Source: a virus. Taken from it: a stretch of 39,258 nt of DNA. The notes beneath the pieces were generated by a model. It was given only the letters and a program-made list of their open reading frames with translations. It ran no database searches and was not told the origin of the DNA. The stretch spans positions 1 to 39,258 of IMG/VR virus record IMGVR_UViG_3300044640_003010; one strand, written 5' to 3'. Of the stretch, positions 13,130-18,706 are shown one piece after another. How positions within the stretch are numbered: position 1 is the stretch's first letter; every line of letters begins with the position of its first letter. Made by a program: the position numbers and the translations under genes.

Positions 13130-13389
13130 GCCGCGGCCCTCCGTTCAAACAGGGGCGCGGCTTCGCGGGCCAGGTGGGCCAGGGCGCGCCAATCGTTGGT
13201 GGTGGCGTGGCTGATGGTGTCCAGTTCCCGGGCGGCTTCATCGGCGGCGTCGGCCAGAATCAGCGCGGCGTCCGGCATGGGGTGCGCGGTGTTCAGGAAG
13301 CGCAGCGCGAAAGCCGCGATGGGCGGCGGCAAGTCTTCAATCTTGGCTTGGATTTCCGCCCATGTGGGCGGGGGTAAAAGCGTGAGCAT
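13126..13389 (-). CDS. Unknown protein, first gene of the PL operon (87 aa)
   Basis: ATG 13389 has GGAGG eight bases upstream, and the predicted PL start site leaves a leader of about 24 bases, so this is the first gene of the leftward transcript. The protein is helical and acidic (MLTLLPPPTWAEIQAKIEDLPPPIAAFALRFLNTAHPMPDAALILADAADEAARELDTISH). It has no membrane segment or motif I recognise. First-expressed position suggests an early-acting protein. Confidence 0.7.
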   Translation of the reverse strand: MLTLLPPPTWAEIQAKIEDLPPPIAAFALRFLNTAHPMPDAALILADAADEAARELDTISHATTNDWRALAHLAREAAPLFERRAAA

Positions 13390-13419
13390 TTTCGGCCCCT
13401 CCGATGTTGGATGGGGCGG

Positions 13420-13448
13420 ATACTAGCGAATGGCGCTAATCTTGTCTA
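13420..13448 (-). promoter_or_regulatory. PL: leftward early promoter
   Basis: On the minus strand, TAGACA (-35, plus-strand 13443-13448) and TAGTAT (-10, 13420-13425) are separated by exactly 17 bases. Operator 13424-13439 fills the spacer and touches -10; operator 13447-13462 touches -35. A repressor bound here would exclude RNA polymerase. It serves the 19-gene run from 13389 to 6250. Confidence 0.8.
13424..13439. promoter_or_regulatory. Operator OL-a (spacer and -10 of PL)
   Basis: On the minus strand TTAGCGCCATTCGCTA, a palindrome with half-site TTAGCG. It is 15 of 16 identical to the operator at 13903-13918, which occupies the same place in PR. Confidence 0.85.
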
Positions 13449-13462
13449 GCGAAAATCGCTAA
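13447..13462. promoter_or_regulatory. Operator OL-b (-35 of PL)
   Basis: On the minus strand TTAGCGATTTTCGCTA, a perfect palindrome over its outer TAGCGA/TCGCTA arms. The last TA is the first two bases of the -35 hexamer. Start-to-start distance to OL-a is 23 bp, about two helical turns. Confidence 0.85.
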
Positions 13463-13472
13463 GTGTTTTTCC

Positions 13473-13871
13473 TCATTTTTGAAATTTGGGCAAAAACTGG
13501 CCAGCGGCCAGCCAAGCCTTCACTGCTTCGGGGTCCCGGCCTGTAATGATGCTGTGTGCTTCCTTGAGTAGTGCTGGCGTTTCAGTGTCGCTTGGCGGAA
13601 AAAAGAGACGGTCCGCAGAGACGCCGTAAACTTTTGCAAGCAATTCAAGGTCTTCGACTGTCACGCGCGACTCTCCCGTCTCCCATTTGGCCAGGGTCGC
13701 TTGATCAATTGGGGCCGCGACCTCTGGTAGTATTAACATTCTGTTCACTACTTCGGGTCGTGACAAGCCTAAAGATTCACGCCAGGCGCGAAGGTAGGGC
13801 ATTGGGCGGCGGAGGCTTCGGCGTGATTGTCGCATGGGTTGATTTGCGCAAAATGCTCCTGGCTTAGCCAT
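13473..13871 (-). CDS. XRE-family phage repressor, CI-like (132 aa)
   Basis: The HTH domain (MPYLRAWRESLGLSRPEVVNRM...IDQATLAKWETGESRVTVEDLELLAKVYGVSADRLFFPP) is the standard XRE five-helix fold. A short helical C-terminal part (ALLKEAHSIITGRDPEAVKAWLAAGQFL) follows. There is no S24/LexA-like autoprotease domain, so RecA-driven self-cleavage is unlikely. ATGs at 13871, 13835 and 13802 are all possible starts and none has a good ribosome site; ATG 13871 lies outside the operators and is listed. The gene lies between the PL and PR operators, which it is inferred to bind to hold lysogeny. Confidence 0.8.
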   Translation of the reverse strand: MAKPGAFCANQPMRQSRRSLRRPMPYLRAWRESLGLSRPEVVNRMLILPEVAAPIDQATLAKWETGESRVTVEDLELLAKVYGVSADRLFFPPSDTETPALLKEAHSIITGRDPEAVKAWLAAGQFLPKFQK

Positions 13872-13878
13872 ACCGCGT

Positions 13879-13894
13879 TTAGCGAAATCCGCTT
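13879..13894. promoter_or_regulatory. Operator OR-b (-35 of PR)
   Basis: TTAGCGAAATCCGCTT, a degenerate copy of the operator palindrome. Its last TT is the start of the -35 hexamer TTGACA (13893-13898), the same relation OL-b has to PL. The right half-site is imperfect, so it may be the weaker site. Confidence 0.75.
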
Positions 13895-13922
13895 GACATA
13901 ACTTAGCGACATTCGCTAAATC
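13893..13922 (+). promoter_or_regulatory. PR: rightward early promoter
   Basis: TTGACA (13893-13898), 18 bases, TAAATC (13917-13922). The operator at 13903-13918 fills the spacer and touches -10. A start site about seven bases after -10 would fall on or next to the ATG at 13930, so the Cro-like mRNA is probably leaderless or nearly so. Confidence 0.7.
13903..13918. promoter_or_regulatory. Operator OR-a (spacer and -10 of PR)
   Basis: TTAGCGACATTCGCTA, palindromic outer arms TTAGCGA/TCGCTAA (with A13919). One base different from OL-a. Start-to-start distance to OR-b is 24 bp. Confidence 0.85.
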
Positions 13923-13929
13923 ATGCGTC

Positions 13930-14136
13930 ATGAAGCTCACCGATTTCCTGGCCTCCGAAAAAATGACCCGTGCGGACTTCGCGTGTCGCATTGGTGTTCA
14001 TCCCGTCACTGTCTCCAAGTGGTGCAGTGGGGCGATGCGGCCCGGGTGGGCCGCAATAGAGCGCATTCAGGCGGTGACTGAGGGCCGGGTCACCGCTCAA
14101 GATTTTATGGCAGCCCCAACCGCGGCTGCCGCATGA
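13930..14136 (+). CDS. Cro-like HTH regulator (68 aa)
   Basis: MKLTDFLASEKMTRADFACRIGVHPVTVSKWCSGAMRPGWAAIERIQAVTEGRVTAQDFM is a compact XRE/Cro-type HTH (helix 2-3 at RADFACRIGVHPVTVSKW) with a short Ala-rich tail. It is the first gene from PR, divergent from the repressor and separated from it by shared operators, so it should act as the lytic-side repressor, as Cro does in lambda. No Shine-Dalgarno precedes ATG 13930, and the predicted transcript start is at the ATG. Confidence 0.82.
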   Translation: MKLTDFLASEKMTRADFACRIGVHPVTVSKWCSGAMRPGWAAIERIQAVTEGRVTAQDFMAAPTAAAA

Positions 14137-14140
14137 CTGT

Positions 14141-14566
14141 TCACCCCTCCCCGCGCTGCCGCCGTTCCTCTGCCAGCACTTCCTGCGCCTTCAATGTTTT
14201 CTGCCGTGATGTTTCGCGGGCGATGATCATTTCATCCCCGTCGCGCGGCAGGGCGTCAGGCCGTGCCCGCTGGAATTGGCGGATGGTGAAGCCAAGCGAA
14301 AGCAGCGCCATGATTCCCCCGAAGCCCGCCGCCAGAAGCTGGCCCATGTGCCAATCGGCCACGGGTTGCGGGCAATCAGCCCAGACGCGCCCGGCCACGG
14401 CTTGGCCGGCTGCCCATGTGGTGCAGGCCGCGAAATGCTCCATGCGTTTGGTGGGATCAATCGGCGCGTTGATTGCTTGGTGCAGCGTGGTTGCTGACAG
14501 GATGGTCAGAATGACCGTGAGCACCAAGGCCAACCAGGCCACGGTGCGATCCAGTGATTTGTCCAT
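14141..14566 (-). CDS. Membrane protein in the immunity region (141 aa)
   Basis: ATG 14566 has AAGGGA nine bases upstream; the frame is open further 5' but that part lies opposite the CII-like gene. Topology: N-terminal MDKSLDRTVAWLALVLTVILTILSATTLHQ with one membrane helix, a loop of about 50 residues containing two Cys (FAACTTW and ADCPQP), a second helix (MGQLLAAGFGGIMALLSLGFTIRQF), and a charged cytoplasmic tail (RARPDALPRDGDEMIIARETSRQKTLKAQEVLAEERRQ). It is the only leftward gene between Cro and the lytic genes and converges on the Cro-like gene. Lysogeny-expressed membrane proteins in such places are often superinfection-exclusion factors, but this is an inference. Confidence 0.7.
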   Translation of the reverse strand: MDKSLDRTVAWLALVLTVILTILSATTLHQAINAPIDPTKRMEHFAACTTWAAGQAVAGRVWADCPQPVADWHMGQLLAAGFGGIMALLSLGFTIRQFQRARPDALPRDGDEMIIARETSRQKTLKAQEVLAEERRQRGEG

Positions 14567-14578
14567 GATGTTGATTCC

Positions 14579-14600
14579 CTTCCCGTTCCTTTTCGGGAAG
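14579..14600. promoter_or_regulatory. Inverted repeat CTTCCCG/CGGGAAG, site 1
   Basis: CTTCCCG (14579-14585) and CGGGAAG (14594-14600) around 8 bases. On the minus strand it abuts the ribosome binding site of the membrane protein gene. Shares its half-site with the palindrome at 14632-14648. Confidence 0.55.
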
Positions 14601-14631
14601 CGGATCATATTCGCCCGCGCAACGCAAATCA

Positions 14632-14648
14632 GCGGGAAGCCTTCCCGC
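14632..14648. promoter_or_regulatory. 17-bp palindrome GCGGGAAG-C-CTTCCCGC, site 2
   Basis: Perfect 8-bp arms around one base, 21 bases before the CII-like start codon. Centre-to-centre distance to site 1 is about 50 bp, five helical turns. With no T-run, a protein-binding operator between the divergent genes is more likely than a terminator. Confidence 0.6.
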
Positions 14649-14668
14649 GTGAATTCATGGGGGGAAGC

Positions 14669-15121
14669 ATGAATTTGGCCTCGGCTGATGGTATCGGCCT
14701 TAAAACAGTCACGCGCGCCTTGGTGCAGGCCTGTGGCGGGGTGGAAGCGGGCAGCGCTGCGGCGCGGCTTTCCAAAACCAGCCTGGCCGCGTGTTATGAT
14801 CCGCATACGCCAGACCGCTTCATGCCAATTGATTGCATGCTGGCGCTGGAACGTGCGGCGGGTGATCCGGTGCTCACGCGCCATCTGGCGGCGTTGCAGG
14901 GCTTTGCGTTGGTGCAGCAGGCGGCGCTGGGTGGGGATTTCATCAGCCAGGTGGTGAAGCTTTCCCGCGAATATGGGGAGCTCAGCGCGGCATTCGCGCA
15001 GGCCCATGCGGATGGGAAGCTTTCGGCGGAAGATTTCCAGGGGCTGGCGCTGGAAGCGCTGCAGGTGGCGGGGCTGGCCATGTCTGTTGCTGCCATCGCC
15101 AAGGAAAGGGCGGCGGCATGA
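14669..15121 (+). CDS. CII/CP76-like regulatory protein (150 aa)
   Basis: ATG 14669 is chosen over 14657 because a G-rich site (GGGGGGAAG) precedes it. LKTVTRALVQACGGVEAGSAAARLSKTSLAACYDPHTPDRFMPIDCMLALERAAGDPVLTRHLAAL is the typical order of phage regulatory proteins of the CII/Phage_CP76 kind: an HTH with A-CGG, S-x-S/T-L-A-x-CY-x-P, then FMPID-x-x-LALE. The C-terminal half is helical and may oligomerise. Such proteins regulate early phage promoters. Two CGGGAAG inverted repeats just upstream are candidate binding sites. Confidence 0.8.
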   Translation: MNLASADGIGLKTVTRALVQACGGVEAGSAAARLSKTSLAACYDPHTPDRFMPIDCMLALERAAGDPVLTRHLAALQGFALVQQAALGGDFISQVVKLSREYGELSAAFAQAHADGKLSAEDFQGLALEALQVAGLAMSVAAIAKERAAA

Positions 15122-15231
15122 AGGCGCGGTTTTGGCGGATGGTGCAAAGCGTGCTGCGCAGCGTTGGTTTCGCGGTGCTGGATGCTTCGGATTGGGCTGA
15201 TCGCCGGGCGCGGAAGGCGCGGCGCGCATGA
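15118..15231 (+). CDS. Very small basic protein (37 aa)
   Basis: ATG 15118 overlaps the CII-like stop (ATGA) and its own stop overlaps the next start (ATGA 15228), so it is inserted without gaps in a coupled series. The sequence MKARFWRMVQSVLRSVGFAVLDASDWADRRARKARRA is an amphipathic helix with a strongly basic tail. No family recognised. Coupling is the main evidence for expression. Confidence 0.6.
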   Translation: MKARFWRMVQSVLRSVGFAVLDASDWADRRARKARRA

Positions 15232-15851
15232 GTGGCGAAAAATGGCCTCAGCCGAAGGATGATCTGCTGCGCCAGCTTTGGCTGCGTGGTGATACCGGCA
15301 CGGAAATTGCGCAGCACATGGGCATTACGAAAAACGCCGTGGTGGGCAGGGCGCATCGGCTGCGCCTGCCTGCGCGCCCTTCGCCTATCAAGGTGGGGGC
15401 TCGGCAGAATAGCGCGCCGCGCCATGGGGGTGTTGTGGTGCGGCGCGCGGCGGCGGGTGTTGTCATTCCTCCGGCGCCCGCCGCCAGAACAAGCTTGGGC
15501 GCCACGGGTGCCCCAAGGCCGGGCGCGGCGGCTTTCTCCGCGCAGCATGACGTTTCCTCCCTGTCCAACTTCCCTGCGCTGGCGGCGCGCTTAACGAACC
15601 CGTCGCCAGCGCGGGGCTTTTTGGATGGGGCAGAGGCGAAGCGGGAAAAGGCGGCGGCGCAGCCCAGGCCGCAGGTGTTCCCGGTGCGGGGCTGTCAGTT
15701 TCCGTTGTGGCCGCATGGGCCGCGCGTGGCGCTGGAAGATATGCGGTTTTGTGATGCGCCTGGGCGGTGCAACAAGGATGGCCGGCAGGATAGCGCGTAT
15801 TGCGAAGCCCATCATGCGCGGTGTTTTGCCAAGGTGAAGGAAGCGGCGTGA
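15228..15851 (+). CDS. GcrA-family transcription regulator (207 aa)
   Basis: Residues 1-50 (WPQPKDDLLRQLWLRGDTGTEIAQHMGITKNAVVGRAHRLRLPARPSPI) are the GcrA HTH domain: the L-W-x-x-G...EIA...TKNAVVG-x-HRL pattern. A variable Ala/Pro linker follows, then a C-terminal Cys/His part (GCQFPLWPHGP...MRFCDAPGRCN...SAYCEAHH) like the sigma-interacting region of GcrA. In Caulobacter GcrA binds RNA polymerase sigma-70 and acts at promoters with methylated GANTC. A phage copy could direct host polymerase to phage middle or late promoters or disturb the host cell cycle. Confidence 0.88.
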   Translation: MSGEKWPQPKDDLLRQLWLRGDTGTEIAQHMGITKNAVVGRAHRLRLPARPSPIKVGARQNSAPRHGGVVVRRAAAGVVIPPAPAARTSLGATGAPRPGAAAFSAQHDVSSLSNFPALAARLTNPSPARGFLDGAEAKREKAAAQPRPQVFPVRGCQFPLWPHGPRVALEDMRFCDAPGRCNKDGRQDSAYCEAHHARCFAKVKEAA

Positions 15852-15943
15852 TGGAAGGCGTGGGGTTTTCTGTTGGGGTGGTGGTGGCGATCTGCGCCGC
15901 CGCTGTGGTGATCAATCGTCTGGCTCAGTGGGCGGTGTTTTAA
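15851..15943 (+). CDS. Minimal membrane peptide (30 aa)
   Basis: ATG 15851 overlaps the GcrA-like stop and its stop overlaps the next ATG (TAATG). The product MEGVGFSVGVVVAICAAAVVINRLAQWAVF is almost only one hydrophobic helix with Arg/Gln near the end. It may insert in the inner membrane. Only the double coupling and the hydrophobicity support it. Confidence 0.5.
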   Translation: MEGVGFSVGVVVAICAAAVVINRLAQWAVF

Positions 15944-16200
15944 TGAGCGCGGTTTTGGCTGCGAAGTTGCTGACGCTTCTGACGTTGGCGGAAGTGTGGC
16001 TGAAGATGCGGGCTTACGATGATTTGGCCCTTGCGCATGCGGAGATGGTTCAATTGCTGGATTTGCCCTTGCCTAGCTTTGAAATGGATTTTTTCAAGCT
16101 GCTGAATCAAGCGAAAATCTGGCGGCAGAAGCAAAGGCATGAAGAAGTCGCGCGCTGCCATGCGGATATGCGGGCCTTGCTGGAAAGTGTGGAAGCTTGA
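15943..16200 (+). CDS. Unknown helical protein (85 aa)
   Basis: ATG 15943 overlaps the upstream TAA; an open frame extends 5' to 15928, within the small peptide gene. MSAVLAAKLLTLLTLAEVWLKMRAYDDLALAHAEMVQLLDLPLPSFEMDFFKLLNQAKIWRQKQRHEEVARCHADMRALLESVEA is helical, with two similar halves (AEVWLKMRAYDDLALAHAEM and AKIWRQKQRHEEVARCHADM), an internal duplication of about 50 residues spacing. No membrane segment. Function unknown. Confidence 0.65.
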   Translation: MSAVLAAKLLTLLTLAEVWLKMRAYDDLALAHAEMVQLLDLPLPSFEMDFFKLLNQAKIWRQKQRHEEVARCHADMRALLESVEA

Positions 16201-16697
16201 GCGCCGCTTTACCCTTGCCGGATCAACGCACTGCGCATGGGTTGGATACCGGCATTTTCGCGCCGCCACCCAAGCGTGGCACCAAGGCCGGTGATGCGCC
16301 GGCCTGGGTTTTGGCGGAAGAAGTCACGCGGTTTTCGGATGCCCATCTGGCGCGCGCCTTTGTCGCCATGGGCTTCACGCGCAAGATTTCGGAGCATGCG
16401 CGCATTGCCACGCCTTTGATGGATTTCACGGCGCCGCTCAGCCGCTTGTCTTCCCTCAAATTGCATTTGGCCGTGCTGGAATGGCGCGTGATGCTGATGG
16501 CGCGGCCTGATGCCTCGGCCATTTATGTCTGCACTGTGTCCGGTAACTGGATCACGGAAACGGGCGGCGCGCGCGGCGAACGCTTTGCCAGCCTGATGGC
16601 CTTCATGAAGGACTTGGACATTTATCAGGCCTGCGCCGCGCTGCTGCGCGCCAATGGCTACAGGAGGGTGCCGCGTGTCGCAGAGCTCAGCCGCTGA
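16197..16697 (+). CDS. Unknown protein before the replication ATPase (166 aa)
   Basis: The start is TTG 16197, which overlaps the previous stop (TTGA); there is no other start until residue 58, so the unusual codon is needed to keep the conserved-looking N-terminus. Segments RTAHGLDTGIFAPPPKRG, EEVTRFSDAHLARAFVAMGFTRK, and SGNWITETGGARGERFASLMAFMKDLDIYQACAALLRANGYRRVP are seen; the last is mostly helical. It precedes a P-loop ATPase, so a replication partner is possible, but I do not recognise it. Its 3' end overlaps that gene by 23 bases. Confidence 0.65.
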   Translation: MSAALPLPDQRTAHGLDTGIFAPPPKRGTKAGDAPAWVLAEEVTRFSDAHLARAFVAMGFTRKISEHARIATPLMDFTAPLSRLSSLKLHLAVLEWRVMLMARPDASAIYVCTVSGNWITETGGARGERFASLMAFMKDLDIYQACAALLRANGYRRVPRVAELSR

Positions 16698-18561
16698 GGT
16701 TGTTGACCCCTTCAATGCTGCGATGGCGGATGCCCAGCGGCAGAAGGAATCGGGCGCAAAGAAGGCCAGCAAGAAAGCGGCGGGCGATGGCGCGCCAGTG
16801 CGGCTGCCGCCACCTGCGGATGCGATGGATTTTGAAGGCTCGCCCATTGTGCCGATCGGCGTGGCGCCGGGGTTTTATTACCTGGTGGATGCCGGGGGGA
16901 ATTTCCGCGCGGTGCCGGCGCGGGACATGATGCAGAAAAGCACGCTGCTGGATTTGTTCGGCGCGGATGATGTGTGGCTGGCGCAGCGCTTTGGCGTCAG
17001 CAATGATTTTGGCGTGCTGGTGGTGAAGGATTGGGATAAGGTCGGTAAGGCCATCATGCGCGCTTGCTTCCTTCTTGGGCCTTATGATCCGGTGGGCAAT
17101 CCGCCGCGCCGCACGGGTATCTGGGCGGATGATAAGGGCGCGCCGCTGCTGCATTTGGGTGGGCGCCTGGTGTTTGCCGATGGCCGGGCGGAAGCCGCTG
17201 GCATTGTGGTGAATGTGGAAGTGGAAGGTGCCACGGAACGGCACGTTTATGTGCGCGAACCTTCGGTGCGCCGCCAGCCTGCGCCCCCATGCCCCCCGGC
17301 GGATATTGATGAATTGCGCCGTGATATTGCGGATTTGTGGGTGTTCCGGGATGGTCCGGCGGCGGCCATGTTGGCGATGGGCTGGTGCGCGGTTGCTTCC
17401 CTTGGGGCTGCCGTGCGCTGGCGGCCGAATCTGGTGGTGTTGGGCGGCATGGGCACGGGTAAATCAAGCCTGATGAATGTGCTTCGGGGTCTGCTGCCAG
17501 TACATGCCTACAGCAATGACACCACAAAATCTGGCCTTGAATCGCGGGTCACAGATCGGCCTGGTCCAATCATTGTGGATGAAGCGGCGCAGGGGGATCG
17601 CTCGGGCGCAGCGGCGCTGTTTGATATGATGTTGCCGGCGTCAGGTGGTGAAGGGTCGCGCGGATTGCGCGGTAGCCCGGATGGGCGTGGCCGGTCCTTC
17701 AGTGTGCTTGGCTCGGTTTGTTACGCGGCGATTCATCCGCCGATTTTGAAGCCTGAACATACGGCGCGCTTTACTGAAATCACGCTCATGTCGCCTGAGC
17801 GCGACAATAAAGATGCCATTGATGCTGCCGTCGCCAAGGCGCATCGCTTGGGCCCGGCCATGTTGTCGCGCGTCATTAAGTCTTTTGCGCGCTGGGATGG
17901 CAATCTGCGGGCCATGCGATCTGCGCTTGTGCTGGTTGGCGCGACGGCGCGGGAGGCGGACCAGGTGGGCGCGCTGCTGGCGGGTTGGTGGCTGCTGGCC
18001 AGTGATGCGGTTGCCACGGATGCTGAGGCATCGGCGCTGGTGCGTGAAGCGTCGGCCTTCATCGGCGGCGCGGCGGCGCAGCGGGAAGATAGCGCCGGGC
18101 GGCGGGCATGGGTGATGTTGGCTTCCACCAGCATCACGCGCGCCGCTGGGCAGGTGCGCGTGCCTGTGGGTGACCTGGTGCGGGAATGCTTCGACCATGA
18201 CGCGGCTGGTGACCCGGAAGGGGAGCTTAGGCGCATTGGGCTGAAGCCTCAGCAATTGTCGCCCGATGATGCGGTAAAGCTGCTGCGAGATGTCTGGACG
18301 GATGATGATGCCAAGGCGCTGGGCGGGCTGCCTTTGCGTGTGGTGTGGTTCGCGCGCCAGCACCAGGAATTGCGGCGGCTTTATGCCGGGACAGAATTTG
18401 CGGGGGAGGCTTGGTGGCGGGCGATGGAACAGATGCCGCATGCCAAGCGAAGTATGGGGAATCTGCGCATGGGCAAAGCATATTCGGGGCGCGCATTCTG
18501 CGTGCCCGTGGCGGTATTGGACCCTGAAGAACCGGATCATCCCCCCGCGCCCCCCTTCTGA
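16675..18561 (+). CDS. P-loop ATPase, probable replicative helicase/primase-type protein (628 aa)
   Basis: GTG 16675 is used: AGGAGGG (16662-16668) lies six bases upstream, while the longer frame lies in the preceding gene. Walker A GGMGTGKSS is at 257-265, Walker B IIVDEA near 299-304, and a region rich in R and D (ESRVTDRPGP, FTEITLMSPERD) follows as in AAA+/DUF927-like phage ATPases. The N-terminal 200 residues (VAPGFYYLVDAGGNFRAVPARDMMQKSTLLDLFG...) may be the DNA-binding or primase-related part. It precedes the TTCACACC clusters, so a replication role fits, though the exact family needs a profile search. Confidence 0.75.
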   Translation: MSQSSAAEVVDPFNAAMADAQRQKESGAKKASKKAAGDGAPVRLPPPADAMDFEGSPIVPIGVAPGFYYLVDAGGNFRAVPARDMMQKSTLLDLFGADDVWLAQRFGVSNDFGVLVVKDWDKVGKAIMRACFLLGPYDPVGNPPRRTGIWADDKGAPLLHLGGRLVFADGRAEAAGIVVNVEVEGATERHVYVREPSVRRQPAPPCPPADIDELRRDIADLWVFRDGPAAAMLAMGWCAVASLGAAVRWRPNLVVLGGMGTGKSSLMNVLRGLLPVHAYSNDTTKSGLESRVTDRPGPIIVDEAAQGDRSGAAALFDMMLPASGGEGSRGLRGSPDGRGRSFSVLGSVCYAAIHPPILKPEHTARFTEITLMSPERDNKDAIDAAVAKAHRLGPAMLSRVIKSFARWDGNLRAMRSALVLVGATAREADQVGALLAGWWLLASDAVATDAEASALVREASAFIGGAAAQREDSAGRRAWVMLASTSITRAAGQVRVPVGDLVRECFDHDAAGDPEGELRRIGLKPQQLSPDDAVKLLRDVWTDDDAKALGGLPLRVVWFARQHQELRRLYAGTEFAGEAWWRAMEQMPHAKRSMGNLRMGKAYSGRAFCVPVAVLDPEEPDHPPAPPF

Positions 18562-18571
18562 AGGGGGAATG

Positions 18572-18647
18572 TTCACACCCTTCACACCCTGCTTCACACC
18601 TTCTTTCATTGAAAATACTCAGGGTGTGAAGGTGTGAAGGGTGTGAA
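18572..18647. repeat. Iteron cluster 1: 3 forward and 3 inverted copies of TTCACACC
   Basis: Forward TTCACACC at 18572, 18581 and 18593; reverse GGTGTGAA at 18623, 18631 and 18640. The two arms face each other around an AT-richer centre (TTCTTTCATTGAAAATACTC). Likely binding sites for a replication initiator or a regulator. Confidence 0.8.
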
Positions 18648-18655
18648 GCAGTTTT

Positions 18656-18673
18656 CCTCACGTGCGCGTGAGG
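18656..18673. repeat. 7-bp hairpin between the iteron clusters
   Basis: CCTCACG (18656-18662), TGCG loop, CGTGAGG (18667-18673). It lies between cluster 1 and the ribosome binding site of the gene at 18707. No T-run follows. Confidence 0.5.
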
Positions 18674-18706
18674 CATGAAGCGGTAACCCTATAGGAGAAG
18701 TGTATC

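Noticed and set aside
14133-14672. 179-residue plus-strand ORF after the Cro-like gene
   Set aside because: It is the opposite strand of the membrane protein gene; composition is Ser/Arg/Pro-rich and there is no ribosome site.
14141-15229. Full 362-residue minus-strand ORF
   Set aside because: Only the last 141 codons (from 14566) have a ribosome site and a protein-like pattern; the rest is opposite the CII-like gene.
18572-18647. Intrinsic terminator after the ATPase gene
   Set aside because: The inverted arms could form a stem, but the repeat is made of separate 8-base units with a second identical array downstream and no T-run, so protein-binding sites fit better.
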